Source: Streptomyces pactum (lineage in GTDB: Bacteria > Actinomycetota > Actinomycetes > Streptomycetales > Streptomycetaceae). From it: a stretch of DNA of 64,000 nucleotides. Position 1 is the stretch's first letter. The number at the start of each line of letters is the position of its first letter. Made by a program: the position numbers and the translations under genes. Where the stretch lies: contig NZ_CP019724.1 of NCBI RefSeq assembly GCF_002005225.1, forward strand, positions 682,001 to 746,000, given 5' to 3'. A model generated the notes under the pieces. It ran no database searches, was not told the origin of the DNA, and saw only the letters and a list, made by a program, of their open reading frames with translations. Positions 34,523-43,344 of this stretch are shown piece by piece.

Positions 34523-34942
34523 CTACGGGTTCGGCCTGGCCACACTGATGTCGCCCAGCGCCGACTCCGGGTCGCGCTCCATGGCCAGGTCGCCGAGGGA
34601 GACGATGCCGACGGGGCGCCCGTCGTCGACGACCGGGACCCGGCGTACGGCGTGCTCGCGCATCAGCTCGACGGCGTGGTTCAGCTCGTCGTCGGGCCGT
34701 ACGGTCACCACCTCGTCGCTGCACGCGCCGGCCACGGTGGTCTGCTCCGGGTCGCCGCCCTCCGCGACGGACCGGACCACCAGGTCACGGTCGGTGACCA
34801 GTCCGCGCAGTCGGTCGCCGTCGGTGACCAGCACGGCGCCCAGATCCCGGTCGCGCATGATGCGGGCCACCGCGGTGACAGAGGTCTGCGGCTCCACCGT
34901 CACCGGGTCGCCGGTCATGATGTCGCGGACGTACTGGGTCAT
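34523..34942 (-). CDS. CBS-domain-pair protein
   Basis: 139-residue protein composed almost only of two CBS domains: residues 1-60 (VRDIMTGDPVTVEPQTSVTA, then DGDRLRGLVTDRDLVVRSVA) and 70-130 (HAVRRVPVVDDGRPVGIVSL). Such stand-alone pairs bind adenosine nucleotides and act as energy or redox sensors. ATG 34942 is chosen because MTQYVRDIM is the normal family start. It is downstream of, and codirectional with, a SpoIIE phosphatase gene, a frequent arrangement in Streptomyces. Confidence 0.88.
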   Translation of the reverse strand: MTQYVRDIMTGDPVTVEPQTSVTAVARIMRDRDLGAVLVTDGDRLRGLVTDRDLVVRSVAEGGDPEQTTVAGACSDEVVTVRPDDELNHAVELMREHAVRRVPVVDDGRPVGIVSLGDLAMERDPESALGDISVARPNP

Positions 34943-35128
34943 GTCGTGGTCCCTCGTTTCCTCGCTCGCTCGTGGTGTGGCACGCCCGGGTACCCGGCGC
35001 GACGGGGCCGGCACCTCGTCGGCGATGTGGATTCGCGCGGCGCCGTACCGGGGAGGGCCGGTGCCGATCCGCGAGGCGCCGTGCCGGGGAGCCGGTGCCG
35101 GTCGGAGGGTCCTCGCAGGCGCCGGTGC

Positions 35129-37579
35129 TCAGCCGCCCACCTGGACCTCGCTCCAGACCTGCTTGCCCCCGCTGACCGGCAGCGTCCCCCACGCCGCCGA
35201 CATCGCCTCGACCAGGAGGATGCCGCGTCCGCCCGTCGCCTCCCAGCCGATGCTGGTCGGCTTGGCGGGCGTCCGGGGCGAGGCGTCGGCGACCGCGAGG
35301 CGCAGCCGGCCGCTGATCAGGGTGAGGTCGAGGCGGACCTTGCCGTCGGTGTGCACCAGGGCGTTGGTGACCAGTTCGGAGACGATCAGGAGGACGCCGT
35401 CGATGTCGTCGTCCGGCACCCCCCAGGAGCGCAGGGTGCGGCGGGTGAAGCGGCGGGCGTGCCGCACGGCCTCGGGCAGCCGCCACACCGACCAGCTCTC
35501 CCGCAGCGGGCGCAGGGCCATGCCGTCGTAGCGCACCAGGAGCAGGGCGACGTCGTCGCTGCGGCGGGCGTTGCCGAGCAGGGCGTCGGCGACGAGCCCG
35601 AGGTGGGCGGGGTCGGAGGCGGCCAGGGCGTGCGCGAACCGGTGCATGCCCTCGTCGATGTCGGCGTCGTGGGACTCCACGAGGCCGTCCGTGGTGAGGC
35701 CGATCAGCGTGCCGGGCCGCAGCCCGAGCGGGCTCATCGGGAAGTCGGCCTGGGTCATCACGCCCAGCGGCGGGCCGCCCTCCACCTCCGCGATCTCCGT
35801 CGTGCCGTCGGAGTGACGCAGTACCGGCGGCGGATGACCGGCCCGGACGCACCAGGCGGAACCCGCCTCCATGTCGAGGTCGACGTAGACGCAGGTGGCG
35901 AAGAGGTCGCTCTCCATGTCCATCAGCAGCCGGTTGGCGTGGGAGACCACCACGTCCGGGGGATGGCCCTCGACGGCGTAGGCGCGCAGGGCCGTGCGCA
36001 TCTGGCCCATGAGGGTGGCGGCGCCGGCGCTGTGGCCCTGGACGTCGCCGATGACGAGGGCGACGTGGTGGTCGGGCAGCGGGATCACGTCGTACCAGTC
36101 GCCGCCCAGCTCCAGTCCGGCCGTGCTGGGCAGGTAGCGGGCGACGGCGACCGCGCCGGGCAGTTTGGGCAGGCGGCGCGGCAGCAGTTGGCGCTGGAGC
36201 ATGCCGACGAGCTCGTGCTCGGCGTCGAAGGCGTGGGCGCGCATCAGAGCCTGCCCGGCGAGGCCGGCGGAGGCGGTGAGCAGGGCGCGTTCGTCGGGGC
36301 CGAAGTCGTGCGGGGTGTCCCAGCCGATGAGACAGGCACCGGCCATCCGCCCGCCGGCGGGCAGCGGCAGCACGGCGAGGCCGCCGGGGCCGACGTCGGC
36401 GAGGGCGGGTTCCAGGTCGCCGCCGGTGCCGGCGGGCCAGATCCGGGCCCGGCCCTCGCGCAGTGCGGCGGCGAGGGTGGGCATGGCCCGAACGGGCGCG
36501 TCGGGCCACTCGGTGCGCCACTCCAGCCGCCACAGCTCGGGCCAGGACTCGGGCTCGGGCGGGTCCAGGACGGTGACGACGAGCCGGTCGTTCTCCAGCT
36601 CGGCCAGCGCGATCCGGTCGGCGCGCAACGGCTTGCGCAGCGCGGCGACCACGGCGTGGCTGACGTCGCGGACGGTGCCGGCGGTGGCCAGCGCGGCGGC
36701 CAGACGCTGGATGCGGGCCACGTCCGTCACGTCGGGGCGCAGGGTGGAGGCGTCGGCGACGGTACCGACGAGGCGGGCCGGCCTGCCCTCGCCGCCGGGC
36801 AGCAGGCGCCCGCTCAGCCGGAGCCACTTCGGCGGGCCGGTGGGCTGGAGCACCCGGAACTCCAGCTCGCGATCGCCGATGGACATGTGGTCGGCCTCCG
36901 TCACCGACATCAGCGAGGGAAGGTCCTCGGGCACGGTCAGTCCGAGCAGCGTCTCGACCTTGCCGTCGAACTCGCCCGGAGCGAGACCGAACAGTCGCAG
37001 GATGTCGTCACCGATCTCGACCCGGCCGGTGTCCATGGCCAGGGTGAAGGCACCCGGCTGCAGCGCGTCGCCCTCGCCGGCCGCGGCCGGGACGGGGGAG
37101 GTCACGGCGTCGGCGATCAGTTGGAGGCAGGCGCGGTCGTCGGCGTCGAATCCCTCGGGGCGTTCGGTCAGGGCGAGCAGGCACCCGCCGCCGTTGCCGC
37201 GCACGGGAACGGCGGCGAGGGAGAAACCGCTCGACGGCACGCGGCGCGACTCGGCCGATCCGGCGAACTCCTCGGGCCCGAGCCACACCGGCCTCCCGCC
37301 CCGGTGGGCGTCGGCGACCGGGGAACCGCCGGCGGCGGGATAGCTGTCGCGCACGCCGTACAGGGTTCGCGGCACGCCGACCGATTCGGCCAGGCAGAGC
37401 AGCTCTCGGTTCTCGCCGGGTGTGTAGAGGGCGGTGAAGGAGGCACCCGCGAAGACCAGCGCCTGTTCGAGGACGCGGCGCAGCCGCTCGTCCGGGTCCG
37501 GGCCGGACGCGATCGCCCTCAGGGCACCCTTGGCACGCGGCGTTCTCGATTCGCGTTCCGCAGCGCCCTCACTGACCAC
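35129..37579 (-). CDS. SpoIIE-type PP2C phosphatase with GAF/PAS sensors and C-terminal ATPase domain
   Basis: About 816 residues. Order: N-terminal GAF-like domain, PAS-like domain (LRLFGLAPGEFDGKVETLLG), second GAF, SpoIIE phosphatase core (LGGDWYDVIPL; VIGDVQGHSAGA; LTTDGLVES), and a GHKL anti-sigma kinase-like ATPase (SELVTNALVHT; GGRGILLVEAM). This fusion can dephosphorylate anti-anti-sigma factors and bind or phosphorylate partners in a sigma-B-like stress network. The start is uncertain: GTG 37579 is chosen at the onset of likely coding sequence, but an in-frame GTG at 37753 is possible. Divergent from another phosphatase of the same class. Confidence 0.86.
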   Translation of the reverse strand: MVSEGAAERESRTPRAKGALRAIASGPDPDERLRRVLEQALVFAGASFTALYTPGENRELLCLAESVGVPRTLYGVRDSYPAAGGSPVADAHRGGRPVWLGPEEFAGSAESRRVPSSGFSLAAVPVRGNGGGCLLALTERPEGFDADDRACLQLIADAVTSPVPAAAGEGDALQPGAFTLAMDTGRVEIGDDILRLFGLAPGEFDGKVETLLGLTVPEDLPSLMSVTEADHMSIGDRELEFRVLQPTGPPKWLRLSGRLLPGGEGRPARLVGTVADASTLRPDVTDVARIQRLAAALATAGTVRDVSHAVVAALRKPLRADRIALAELENDRLVVTVLDPPEPESWPELWRLEWRTEWPDAPVRAMPTLAAALREGRARIWPAGTGGDLEPALADVGPGGLAVLPLPAGGRMAGACLIGWDTPHDFGPDERALLTASAGLAGQALMRAHAFDAEHELVGMLQRQLLPRRLPKLPGAVAVARYLPSTAGLELGGDWYDVIPLPDHHVALVIGDVQGHSAGAATLMGQMRTALRAYAVEGHPPDVVVSHANRLLMDMESDLFATCVYVDLDMEAGSAWCVRAGHPPPVLRHSDGTTEIAEVEGGPPLGVMTQADFPMSPLGLRPGTLIGLTTDGLVESHDADIDEGMHRFAHALAASDPAHLGLVADALLGNARRSDDVALLLVRYDGMALRPLRESWSVWRLPEAVRHARRFTRRTLRSWGVPDDDIDGVLLIVSELVTNALVHTDGKVRLDLTLISGRLRLAVADASPRTPAKPTSIGWEATGGRGILLVEAMSAAWGTLPVSGGKQVWSEVQVGG

Positions 37580-37813
37580 GCCGCCATTACAGCGCTTATG
37601 GGACACCTGCGCAGCCCCTGCGGGCGGGGAACTCGACGACCAGAGGCCTGGAAGGGGCTCGCGGACACGGTACGGACCCCGGTCGGCGGTACAACGCGCT
37701 CCACCCCCGCGGGAACGTGCCGATGTGACGCTCGCCGTGCGCGGTGGGCCCACGGGGAGGAGATTTGAACCGGGGCCCGGCGCACCGCGCGACCGTACGA
37801 GGAGGTGGTCGGC

Positions 37814-39955
37814 GTGTCCGACGATCGGCCGCCGTCACCGGCGCCCCCCGCCGCGAGGGAATCGGGCGGCCAACCGGTGCTGTCGCTGGCGCTGGCCTCG
37901 ATGATGGAGGAGGTCCACGCGCACTCCGGGGCCGTGTACCTGCTCGGCGCGGATCCCCCGTTGCTGGAGATGGCGGTGATGGCGGGGCTGCCGAGGGCGT
38001 TCGCGGCGCCCTGGGAACGGGTCGCCCTGCACGCGCCGATCCCGGTGGCGGACGCCGTACGTGAGCGACGGCTGGTCTGGGTCGGCGACGGGGAGGAGAT
38101 GGCCCGGCGCTACCCTCGCGTCGCCGTGGTCCTGCCCTACCCGTTCGCCCTGGTCGCGCTGCCCGTCGCGACCGAGTCCACGACGTACGGCGCGGTCTTC
38201 CTGACCTGGCCCGGTACCCGCCCCGCGGAGCTGTCCGACCGTGAGCGCGAGCAGTTGACGGCGGCCTGCGCACGGCTCGCGCTCCGCCTGGAGCGGGCGA
38301 CCGCGGCGAGCCTGCCCATACAACCCGAACCCGATCTGCTGGCCGCCCCGGTGGTGGGGGGCGTGCCGGGCACTCTCGGTTCACTGGAGGCCGTGCGGAT
38401 GGTGGGCCGCCTGCCCTACGGCCTGTGCTCCCTGGACCTGCACGGCCGGGTCGGCTTCGCCAATCCGGCGGCTGCCGAGCTCATGGACATACCGGTCAGC
38501 AGGCTGCTGGGCACCCACCTGTGGACGTCCGTGCCGTGGCTGAACGACCCGGTCTACGAAGACCGGTACCGGGCCGCGCTGCTCAGCCAGCAGACGACCT
38601 CCTTCGTCGCGCTGCGCCCGCCCGGCGACTGGCTGTCGTTCCGGCTGTACCCGACCAGGACCGGGCTCAGCGTCCGCATCAGCCGGGCGCGGGGCGTGTC
38701 GCGGCCGGGTCCGGCCGAGCCGGTGCCGGACGAGGCCGCGCCGCCCCGGCTGGTGACCATCTCGCAGGTGGTCAGTCTGACGGGCGCGCTGTCCGAGGCG
38801 GTGGGCGTGCGGGACGTGGTGCAGTTGATCGCGGACGAGATCGCCCCGACCGTGGGCAGCCAGGGTCTGATCGTCCTCGCCTCGCGGGCGGGGCGGCTGC
38901 ACGTCCTGGGGCACCGGGGATATCCGGACCCGTTCACCGCGGAACGCTTCGACGGCACGCCGCTCACCGAGCGGATCCCGAGCGCGCAGGTCCTGCGGAC
39001 GGGGGTGCCCGCCTTCTTCGAGTCCTGGGACCAACTGGAGCGGCTGTACCCGGCGCGACGTGGTACGCACGACGGCTTCGCGGCCTGGGCCTTCCTGCCG
39101 CTGATCGCCTCGGGCAGGACGGTCGGCACCTGCGTGCTCGCCTACGAGCGGCCGCACTCCTTCACGACGGAGGAGCGGGCGATCCTGACCAGCCTGGCCG
39201 GGCTGGTCGCGCAGGCCCTGGACCGGGCCCTGATCTACGACGCGAAACACCGGCTGGCACACGGACTGCAGGAGGCCCTGCTGCCGCACTCGCTGCCCGA
39301 GTTGTCCGGCATCGAGGCCGCCGCGCGCTATCTGCCCGCCACCCGGGGCATGGACATCGGCGGAGACTTCTACGACCTGGTACCGGCCCGGGGCGGGGCG
39401 GCCGCGGTGATCGGGGACGTCCAGGGCCACAACGTGACGGCGGCCGGGCTCATGGGACAGGTCCGCACCGCGGTCCGCGCGTACACGGCCGTCGGCCAGA
39501 CGCCCGAGGAGGTGGTGCGCAGCACCAACCGGCTGCTGATCGACCTGGGCACCGAACTGTTCGCCAGCGCGCTGTACCTGCGGCTCGACCCGGGGCGCGG
39601 GCGGGCGGTGCTGGCCCGCGCGGGTCACCCGCCGCCTCTGCTGCGCCGTCCGGACGGGCGGGTGGGGGTGCTGGAGGTTCCCGGCGGGCCCCTGCTGGGC
39701 ATCGACCCCTCGGCCGAGTATCCCCGCACGGAGGTCGCCCTCGCCCCCGGCTCCCTGCTCGTCCTCTACACCGACGGCCTGGTGGAGTCCCCCGACGTCG
39801 ATTTCGAGGACGCCCTCGCCGACCTGGCACACCGGCTGTCCGAGGCCGGGGACCTGGCTCTGGACGAGCTCGCCGACCACCTGGTGCGGCACGAGGCGGA
39901 CGCGGGAGAACGCCTCGACGACATCGCACTGATGCTGCTGCGAGCTCGGGACTGA
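37814..39955 (+). CDS. SpoIIE-type PP2C phosphatase with GAF-PAS-GAF sensors
   Basis: 713 residues. A GAF domain covers residues 20-160, a PAS domain about 195-295 (LPYGLCSLDLHGRVGFANPA), a second GAF about 320-480 (LPLIASGRTVGTCVLAYERP), and the SpoIIE phosphatase 490-713 with metal motifs DIGGDFYDLVP, IGDVQGHNV and LYTDGLVES. Unlike its divergent neighbour it lacks the ATPase tail. GTG 37814 has GGAGG eight bases upstream. It probably regulates an anti-anti-sigma factor in response to a small-molecule, redox or gas signal; no such factor is encoded nearby. Confidence 0.9.
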   Translation: MSDDRPPSPAPPAARESGGQPVLSLALASMMEEVHAHSGAVYLLGADPPLLEMAVMAGLPRAFAAPWERVALHAPIPVADAVRERRLVWVGDGEEMARRYPRVAVVLPYPFALVALPVATESTTYGAVFLTWPGTRPAELSDREREQLTAACARLALRLERATAASLPIQPEPDLLAAPVVGGVPGTLGSLEAVRMVGRLPYGLCSLDLHGRVGFANPAAAELMDIPVSRLLGTHLWTSVPWLNDPVYEDRYRAALLSQQTTSFVALRPPGDWLSFRLYPTRTGLSVRISRARGVSRPGPAEPVPDEAAPPRLVTISQVVSLTGALSEAVGVRDVVQLIADEIAPTVGSQGLIVLASRAGRLHVLGHRGYPDPFTAERFDGTPLTERIPSAQVLRTGVPAFFESWDQLERLYPARRGTHDGFAAWAFLPLIASGRTVGTCVLAYERPHSFTTEERAILTSLAGLVAQALDRALIYDAKHRLAHGLQEALLPHSLPELSGIEAAARYLPATRGMDIGGDFYDLVPARGGAAAVIGDVQGHNVTAAGLMGQVRTAVRAYTAVGQTPEEVVRSTNRLLIDLGTELFASALYLRLDPGRGRAVLARAGHPPPLLRRPDGRVGVLEVPGGPLLGIDPSAEYPRTEVALAPGSLLVLYTDGLVESPDVDFEDALADLAHRLSEAGDLALDELADHLVRHEADAGERLDDIALMLLRARD

Positions 39956-40160
39956 CGCGGGGCGCCCGGCCGACGGGACGGGGGCGTGGGCCGGGGGCCG
40001 GGCGCGGTCGGAGGCAGACGGGGCGAGCGGGGGCGACGGCCCGGGACCGCGGTGCGGAGCCGAGGTGTACGGCGATGCACAGCCCGGGCACGGAACCGCG
40101 GCGCGGAGCCCCCGCGTACGCCCCCTCGCGTACGGCGCAGGCCCCCGCTGCGGAGAGTGC
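39956..40160. other. Gene-free stretch between convergent genes
   Basis: Very GC-rich sequence leading to the terminator at 40161. It contains several copies of short GCGGAGCC-like motifs (for example near 40050 and 40102) but no ORF with a ribosome site. Confidence 0.5.
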
Positions 40161-40196
40161 GGCGGTCCGGTCCTCCCGCCGGAGGGCCGGACCGCC
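40161..40196. terminator. Strong bidirectional terminator hairpin
   Basis: Perfect outer arms GGCGGTCCGG / CCGGACCGCC extended by CCTCC/GGAGG, so about 16 paired positions with one G-T pair, between the convergent phosphatase and protease genes. Confidence 0.85.
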
Positions 40197-40274
40197 GACC
40201 GCCGGTCGGCCCCGTGGGGGGCCGGCCGGTGGTTTCCGCGCCGGTGCGGAAGGTACGGGGAGGGAGTTCCGGGG

Positions 40275-41642
40275 TCAGCCGGTCAGGCCGGAGCCGTCCC
40301 CGCCGCCCACGCCCGTGCCGTCACCGGCACCCCCGGCACCGGTACCGGCTCCGCCGGCGCCGTCCTGCTCGCCGCCCGGCTCGTCACCCCCGCCGACGGC
40401 GTCGCCGCCCCCGGCCTCTTCTCCGCCGGCCTGGTCACCGGCGCCGGCCTCCTCGCCGCCCGCCTGGTCGCCCGCGCCGGCCTCCTCGCCGCCGGCCCCG
40501 TCGCCCGCGCCGCCCGCCGCGTCGCCGCCCAGGGTGGCGCCGACGGCCTCCAGAGCCGTGGTGACCGGCTGGAAGAAGGTCTCGCCGCCGACCGCGCAGT
40601 CGCCGCTGCCGCCCGAGGTCAGACCTATCGCGAGGCCGTCCTGGGTGAAGAGGGAGCCGCCGCTGTCGCCGGGTTCGGCGCACACGTCGGTCTGGATGAG
40701 GCCGGTGACCGTCCCCTCGGGGTAGTTGACGGTGGCGTCCAGGCCGAGGACCTGCCCGTCGGCCAGTCCGGTCGTGCTGCCCATGCGGAAGACCTGCTGA
40801 CCGACCGTCGCCTCCGCGGCCTGACTGATCTGGATGGTCTGGTTCCCGAGGTTGACCTCGCTCGGCGCCTCGGTCGCCGGGTCGTCGTACCTGACGAGCG
40901 CGAAGTCGCCCTCGCCGGGGAAGACCGCCTGGTCGACGGTGGCGATCGGCTGCCCGCCCTGCGCGTCGGACCACTGGTCGTCCGCGACGCCGCAGTGACC
41001 GGCCGTCAGGAAGGCGGGAGAGCCGTCGCCCGCGGTGACGTTGAAGCCCAGTGAGCAGCGCGCGCCGCCGCCGAAGATGGCGTCGCCGCCCGACACGAAG
41101 GTCTTGAAGGTGCCGGTGGACTTCGTGATGGTCGCCATGCCGGAGCCGAGGCTGTCGACGGTGGACTCCAGCCGGTCCCACTCGGCGCCGGTGACGGTGC
41201 TGTCGGCGGTCACCCGAATCTTGTTGGTGCGCGGGTCGATCGCCCACGAGGTGCCCGGGATGGTCGCCTCGGACTTCAGCGTCCGCGCGCCGGTCCGCAG
41301 CTCGCCCATGCTGTTGTCGACCTCGCGGACCTCCGCGCCCGCCTTCTTCGCCTGCACGATGACCTGGTTGTTGTCACCGGGTACGACGTTGACGACGAGC
41401 TGCTGCTCGCCTGCGTCGTAGTAGGAGCCGGCGAAGGCGTCGCCGAGCAGGCCGGCGAGCTGCGAGGCGAGATCCGAGGCGTCCCCCGCCTTCAGTGTCC
41501 TCGGCGCCGCCGCGGCGTCGTCCGAGGACCCGCCGTCCTGCGAGGCGTTGGCGTTCGGCAGCAGGATGGCGGCCGCGCCGAGCGCCACCACACCGCCTGC
41601 CGCCATCGCGGCCCTGCGCTTCGGGATTCGCTTGTGACTCAA
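40275..41642 (-). CDS. Secreted S1 serine protease with acidic Gly-rich tail (TTG start)
   Basis: 455-residue streptogrisin/alpha-lytic-type protease. A TTG at 41642 with CAGGAGG nine bases upstream gives MSHKRIPKRRAAMAAGG, a basic signal peptide. A prodomain follows (KKAGAEVREVDNSMGELRTG), then the protease with His216 (TAGHC), Asp in EGDFALVRYDD and Ser327 (GDSGGS). The last 75 residues are a low-complexity Gly/Glu/Asp/Ala tail with repeats of AGAGDQAGGEE, without a membrane helix. Divergent from the exported-peptide cassette 568 bp away, and a candidate for acting on its product. It shares catalytic-domain wording with the anchored protease at 15931. Confidence 0.9.
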   Translation of the reverse strand: MSHKRIPKRRAAMAAGGVVALGAAAILLPNANASQDGGSSDDAAAAPRTLKAGDASDLASQLAGLLGDAFAGSYYDAGEQQLVVNVVPGDNNQVIVQAKKAGAEVREVDNSMGELRTGARTLKSEATIPGTSWAIDPRTNKIRVTADSTVTGAEWDRLESTVDSLGSGMATITKSTGTFKTFVSGGDAIFGGGARCSLGFNVTAGDGSPAFLTAGHCGVADDQWSDAQGGQPIATVDQAVFPGEGDFALVRYDDPATEAPSEVNLGNQTIQISQAAEATVGQQVFRMGSTTGLADGQVLGLDATVNYPEGTVTGLIQTDVCAEPGDSGGSLFTQDGLAIGLTSGGSGDCAVGGETFFQPVTTALEAVGATLGGDAAGGAGDGAGGEEAGAGDQAGGEEAGAGDQAGGEEAGGGDAVGGGDEPGGEQDGAGGAGTGAGGAGDGTGVGGGDGSGLTG

Positions 41643-42209
41643 CCTTCTCGACCTCCTGGGACGGGGTCCGTGCCGCCGGTCCGGCGGCTGTCGGGGGGCG
41701 CCTGGATGGCTGTTGGTACGCACGGGCCGGACGGGCCGTTCAATCGGACCGGATCAACACACTCCGCGTTCGGTCGGCGACGCTCTGTTCCGATCACCGA
41801 GCGGAATCCCTGCTTCAGTGAATCTGCACATCGAATGCCCAACCCGGTCATCCTCGTTGGGGGATCTGCACAAGTCCGCAGCGCGCCGCACGTCTTTGGG
41901 GCGGGTGTGCCGGATTCGCCTGCGTACGGGCAAGGGGTAGCACGGGACGATGTCCACCCTCATGTGAAGAAGTCGCCGCGAAGACGTGCGCGCACCTGCA
42001 CGGTTGGACGCCCGGACCTCGCAAGTTCCCTGGTGGGACGGGGTGATTGATTGGAAGCGCGGACCGGCCGCGTGCTTTGATCCATCGCACCGCAGGGGCC
42101 GCGAGGGCTCCGGAAAGGGGCGCCGGGCACCTGCGGTCGCGGCCGTCATCTGTCCCCAGAGGGGGCCGCTCCCCCCTTGTGAAATGGCTATACGAAGGGA
42201 AGTTCCATC
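41643..42209. other. 567-bp divergent intergenic region before the peptide cassette
   Basis: Long, relatively less GC-rich gap between the protease and the peptide precursor gene. Frames of 60-138 codons exist but lack ribosome sites and protein-like composition. The extended -10-like TGGCTATACG at 42185-42194 lies just before the precursor ribosome site and would give a very short leader. No clear palindromic operator was found. Confidence 0.5.
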
Positions 42210-42425
42210 ATGAACTCCACCCCCCAGGTTGAGACCGTCGAGATCTCCGACGCCGACCTCGACAACGTCTCCGGCGGTCTGTCCGTGAACGCCGTCGGTA
42301 CCGTCACCGGCCTGGTGGACGGCATCGCCCCGGTCTCCGGCCTGGTCAACACGGCCGTCGGCACCGTCGAGGGTGTCACCGGCCTGAACACGGCCCCGGT
42401 CACCGGCCTGGTCGCCGGTCTCTGA
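42210..42425 (+). CDS. Gly-Gly-leader peptide precursor of an NHLM/C39 export system
   Basis: 71-residue precursor. The acidic leader (EISDADLDNVSGG) ends in a double-glycine at residues 22-23, the signal read by C39 peptidase exporters; two C39/NHLM-type transporter genes follow. The predicted 48-residue product has no Cys, no aromatic and no Lys/Arg, is rich in Val, Gly, Thr, Leu and Ala, and has two similar halves (NAVGTV...APVSGLV and NTAVGTV...APVTGLV). GAAGGGAAG precedes the ATG. No modifying enzyme is encoded nearby, so the product is probably unmodified. It could be a bacteriocin, a signal or a surface-active peptide. Confidence 0.82.
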   Translation: MNSTPQVETVEISDADLDNVSGGLSVNAVGTVTGLVDGIAPVSGLVNTAVGTVEGVTGLNTAPVTGLVAGL

Positions 42426-42445
42426 TCGCGCTCATGTGCCGCTGA

Positions 42446-42472
42446 GTCCCGGAGCCATCCAGGTTCCGGGGC
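42446..42472 (+). terminator. Hairpin between precursor and export genes (partial terminator)
   Basis: Eleven paired positions (left arm GTCCCGGAGCC, right arm GGTTCCGGGGC, two G-T pairs) around a 5-base loop, 21 bp after the precursor stop and 66 bp before the adaptor gene. It would let most transcripts end after the precursor, giving more peptide than transporter. Confidence 0.65.
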
Positions 42473-42537
42473 TTATCGGCCGTTCTTCCGCGGGTTCTCC
42501 TCCGCGGCTCCTCCGGGAAATCTGGGATACGTCCGAC

Positions 42538-43344
42538 GTGCAGTTCCGCCAACAGGCCCTCACAAAACTCCAGTCACCGGAAGAGCTCGACCTTCCGGTG
42601 CGTTTCGCCCGCCCGCAGGGCTGGCTGGTGCTGTCCGTGACCGTGGTCGCGATGGCCGCCGCGTCCGTGTGGGCGGTGAGCGGCTCGGTGGCCTCCACGG
42701 TCGGCGCGCCCGCCATCCTCACGCACGGCCAGGGCAGTTACCTTCTGCAGAGCCCGGTCTCCGGCCAGGTCACCGCCGTCCTCGCGCGCCAGGGCGAGCG
42801 GCTCCCCGCCGACGCCCCGGTGCTGAAGGTGCGTACGAGCGAGGGCGAGACGGTGGTCCGCACGGTCGACGCCGGCCGGGTCAGCGCGCTCGCCGCCACC
42901 GTCGGGCAGATCATCCAGACCGGCGCGAACGTCGCCGCGGTCGAGAAGGTCGCCCACGCGGACGACCCGCTCTACGCCACCGTCTACGTCCCCGCCGAGA
43001 ACGCCGCCGCCATTCCCGCGCACGCCTCCGTCGACCTGACCGTCCAGTCGGTGCCGACCCAGCAGTACGGCGTACTGCACGGGGAGGTGAAGTCGGTGGA
43101 CCGCTCGGTGCAGTCGGCGCAGACGATCGCCGCCTTCCTCGGCGACAGCCAGCTCGGCGAGCAGTTCACCAAGGAGGGCAGGCCGGTGGCCGTGACGGTC
43201 CGGCTGGACACCTCGAAGTCCACGAAGAGCGGCTACGACTGGTCGTCCGCGGACGGGCCGCCGTTCGAGCTGACCTCCATGACCATGGCCCAGGGTTCCA
43301 TCCGGCTGGCCGACCAGCGACCCGTCGATTGGCTGCTGCCGTGA
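42538..43344 (+). CDS. NHLM-type HlyD-like membrane fusion/secretion protein
   Basis: 268-residue adaptor. It starts MQFRQQALTKLQSPEELD, the usual start of NHLM secretion proteins, with one membrane helix (WLVLSVTVVAMAAASVWAV, about residues 29-47). A lipoyl-like hairpin domain with QSPVSGQVTAVLARQGERL follows and a beta-barrel end. GTG 42538 is preferred to the in-frame GTG at 42436, since the latter would place the hairpin inside the gene. Its stop overlaps the GTG of the exporter gene by 4 bases. It should link the exporters to the outside of the cell. Confidence 0.85.
   Translation: MQFRQQALTKLQSPEELDLPVRFARPQGWLVLSVTVVAMAAASVWAVSGSVASTVGAPAILTHGQGSYLLQSPVSGQVTAVLARQGERLPADAPVLKVRTSEGETVVRTVDAGRVSALAATVGQIIQTGANVAAVEKVAHADDPLYATVYVPAENAAAIPAHASVDLTVQSVPTQQYGVLHGEVKSVDRSVQSAQTIAAFLGDSQLGEQFTKEGRPVAVTVRLDTSKSTKSGYDWSSADGPPFELTSMTMAQGSIRLADQRPVDWLLP

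Noticed and set aside
42210..42425. Lanthipeptide or thiopeptide precursor
   Set aside because: The core has Ser/Thr but no Cys, and no dehydratase, cyclase, radical-SAM or YcaO gene is present in the window.
42436..42537. Upstream in-frame GTG start for the HlyD-like gene
   Set aside because: It would put the stable hairpin at 42446-42472 inside the coding sequence and add residues absent from NHLM adaptor starts.
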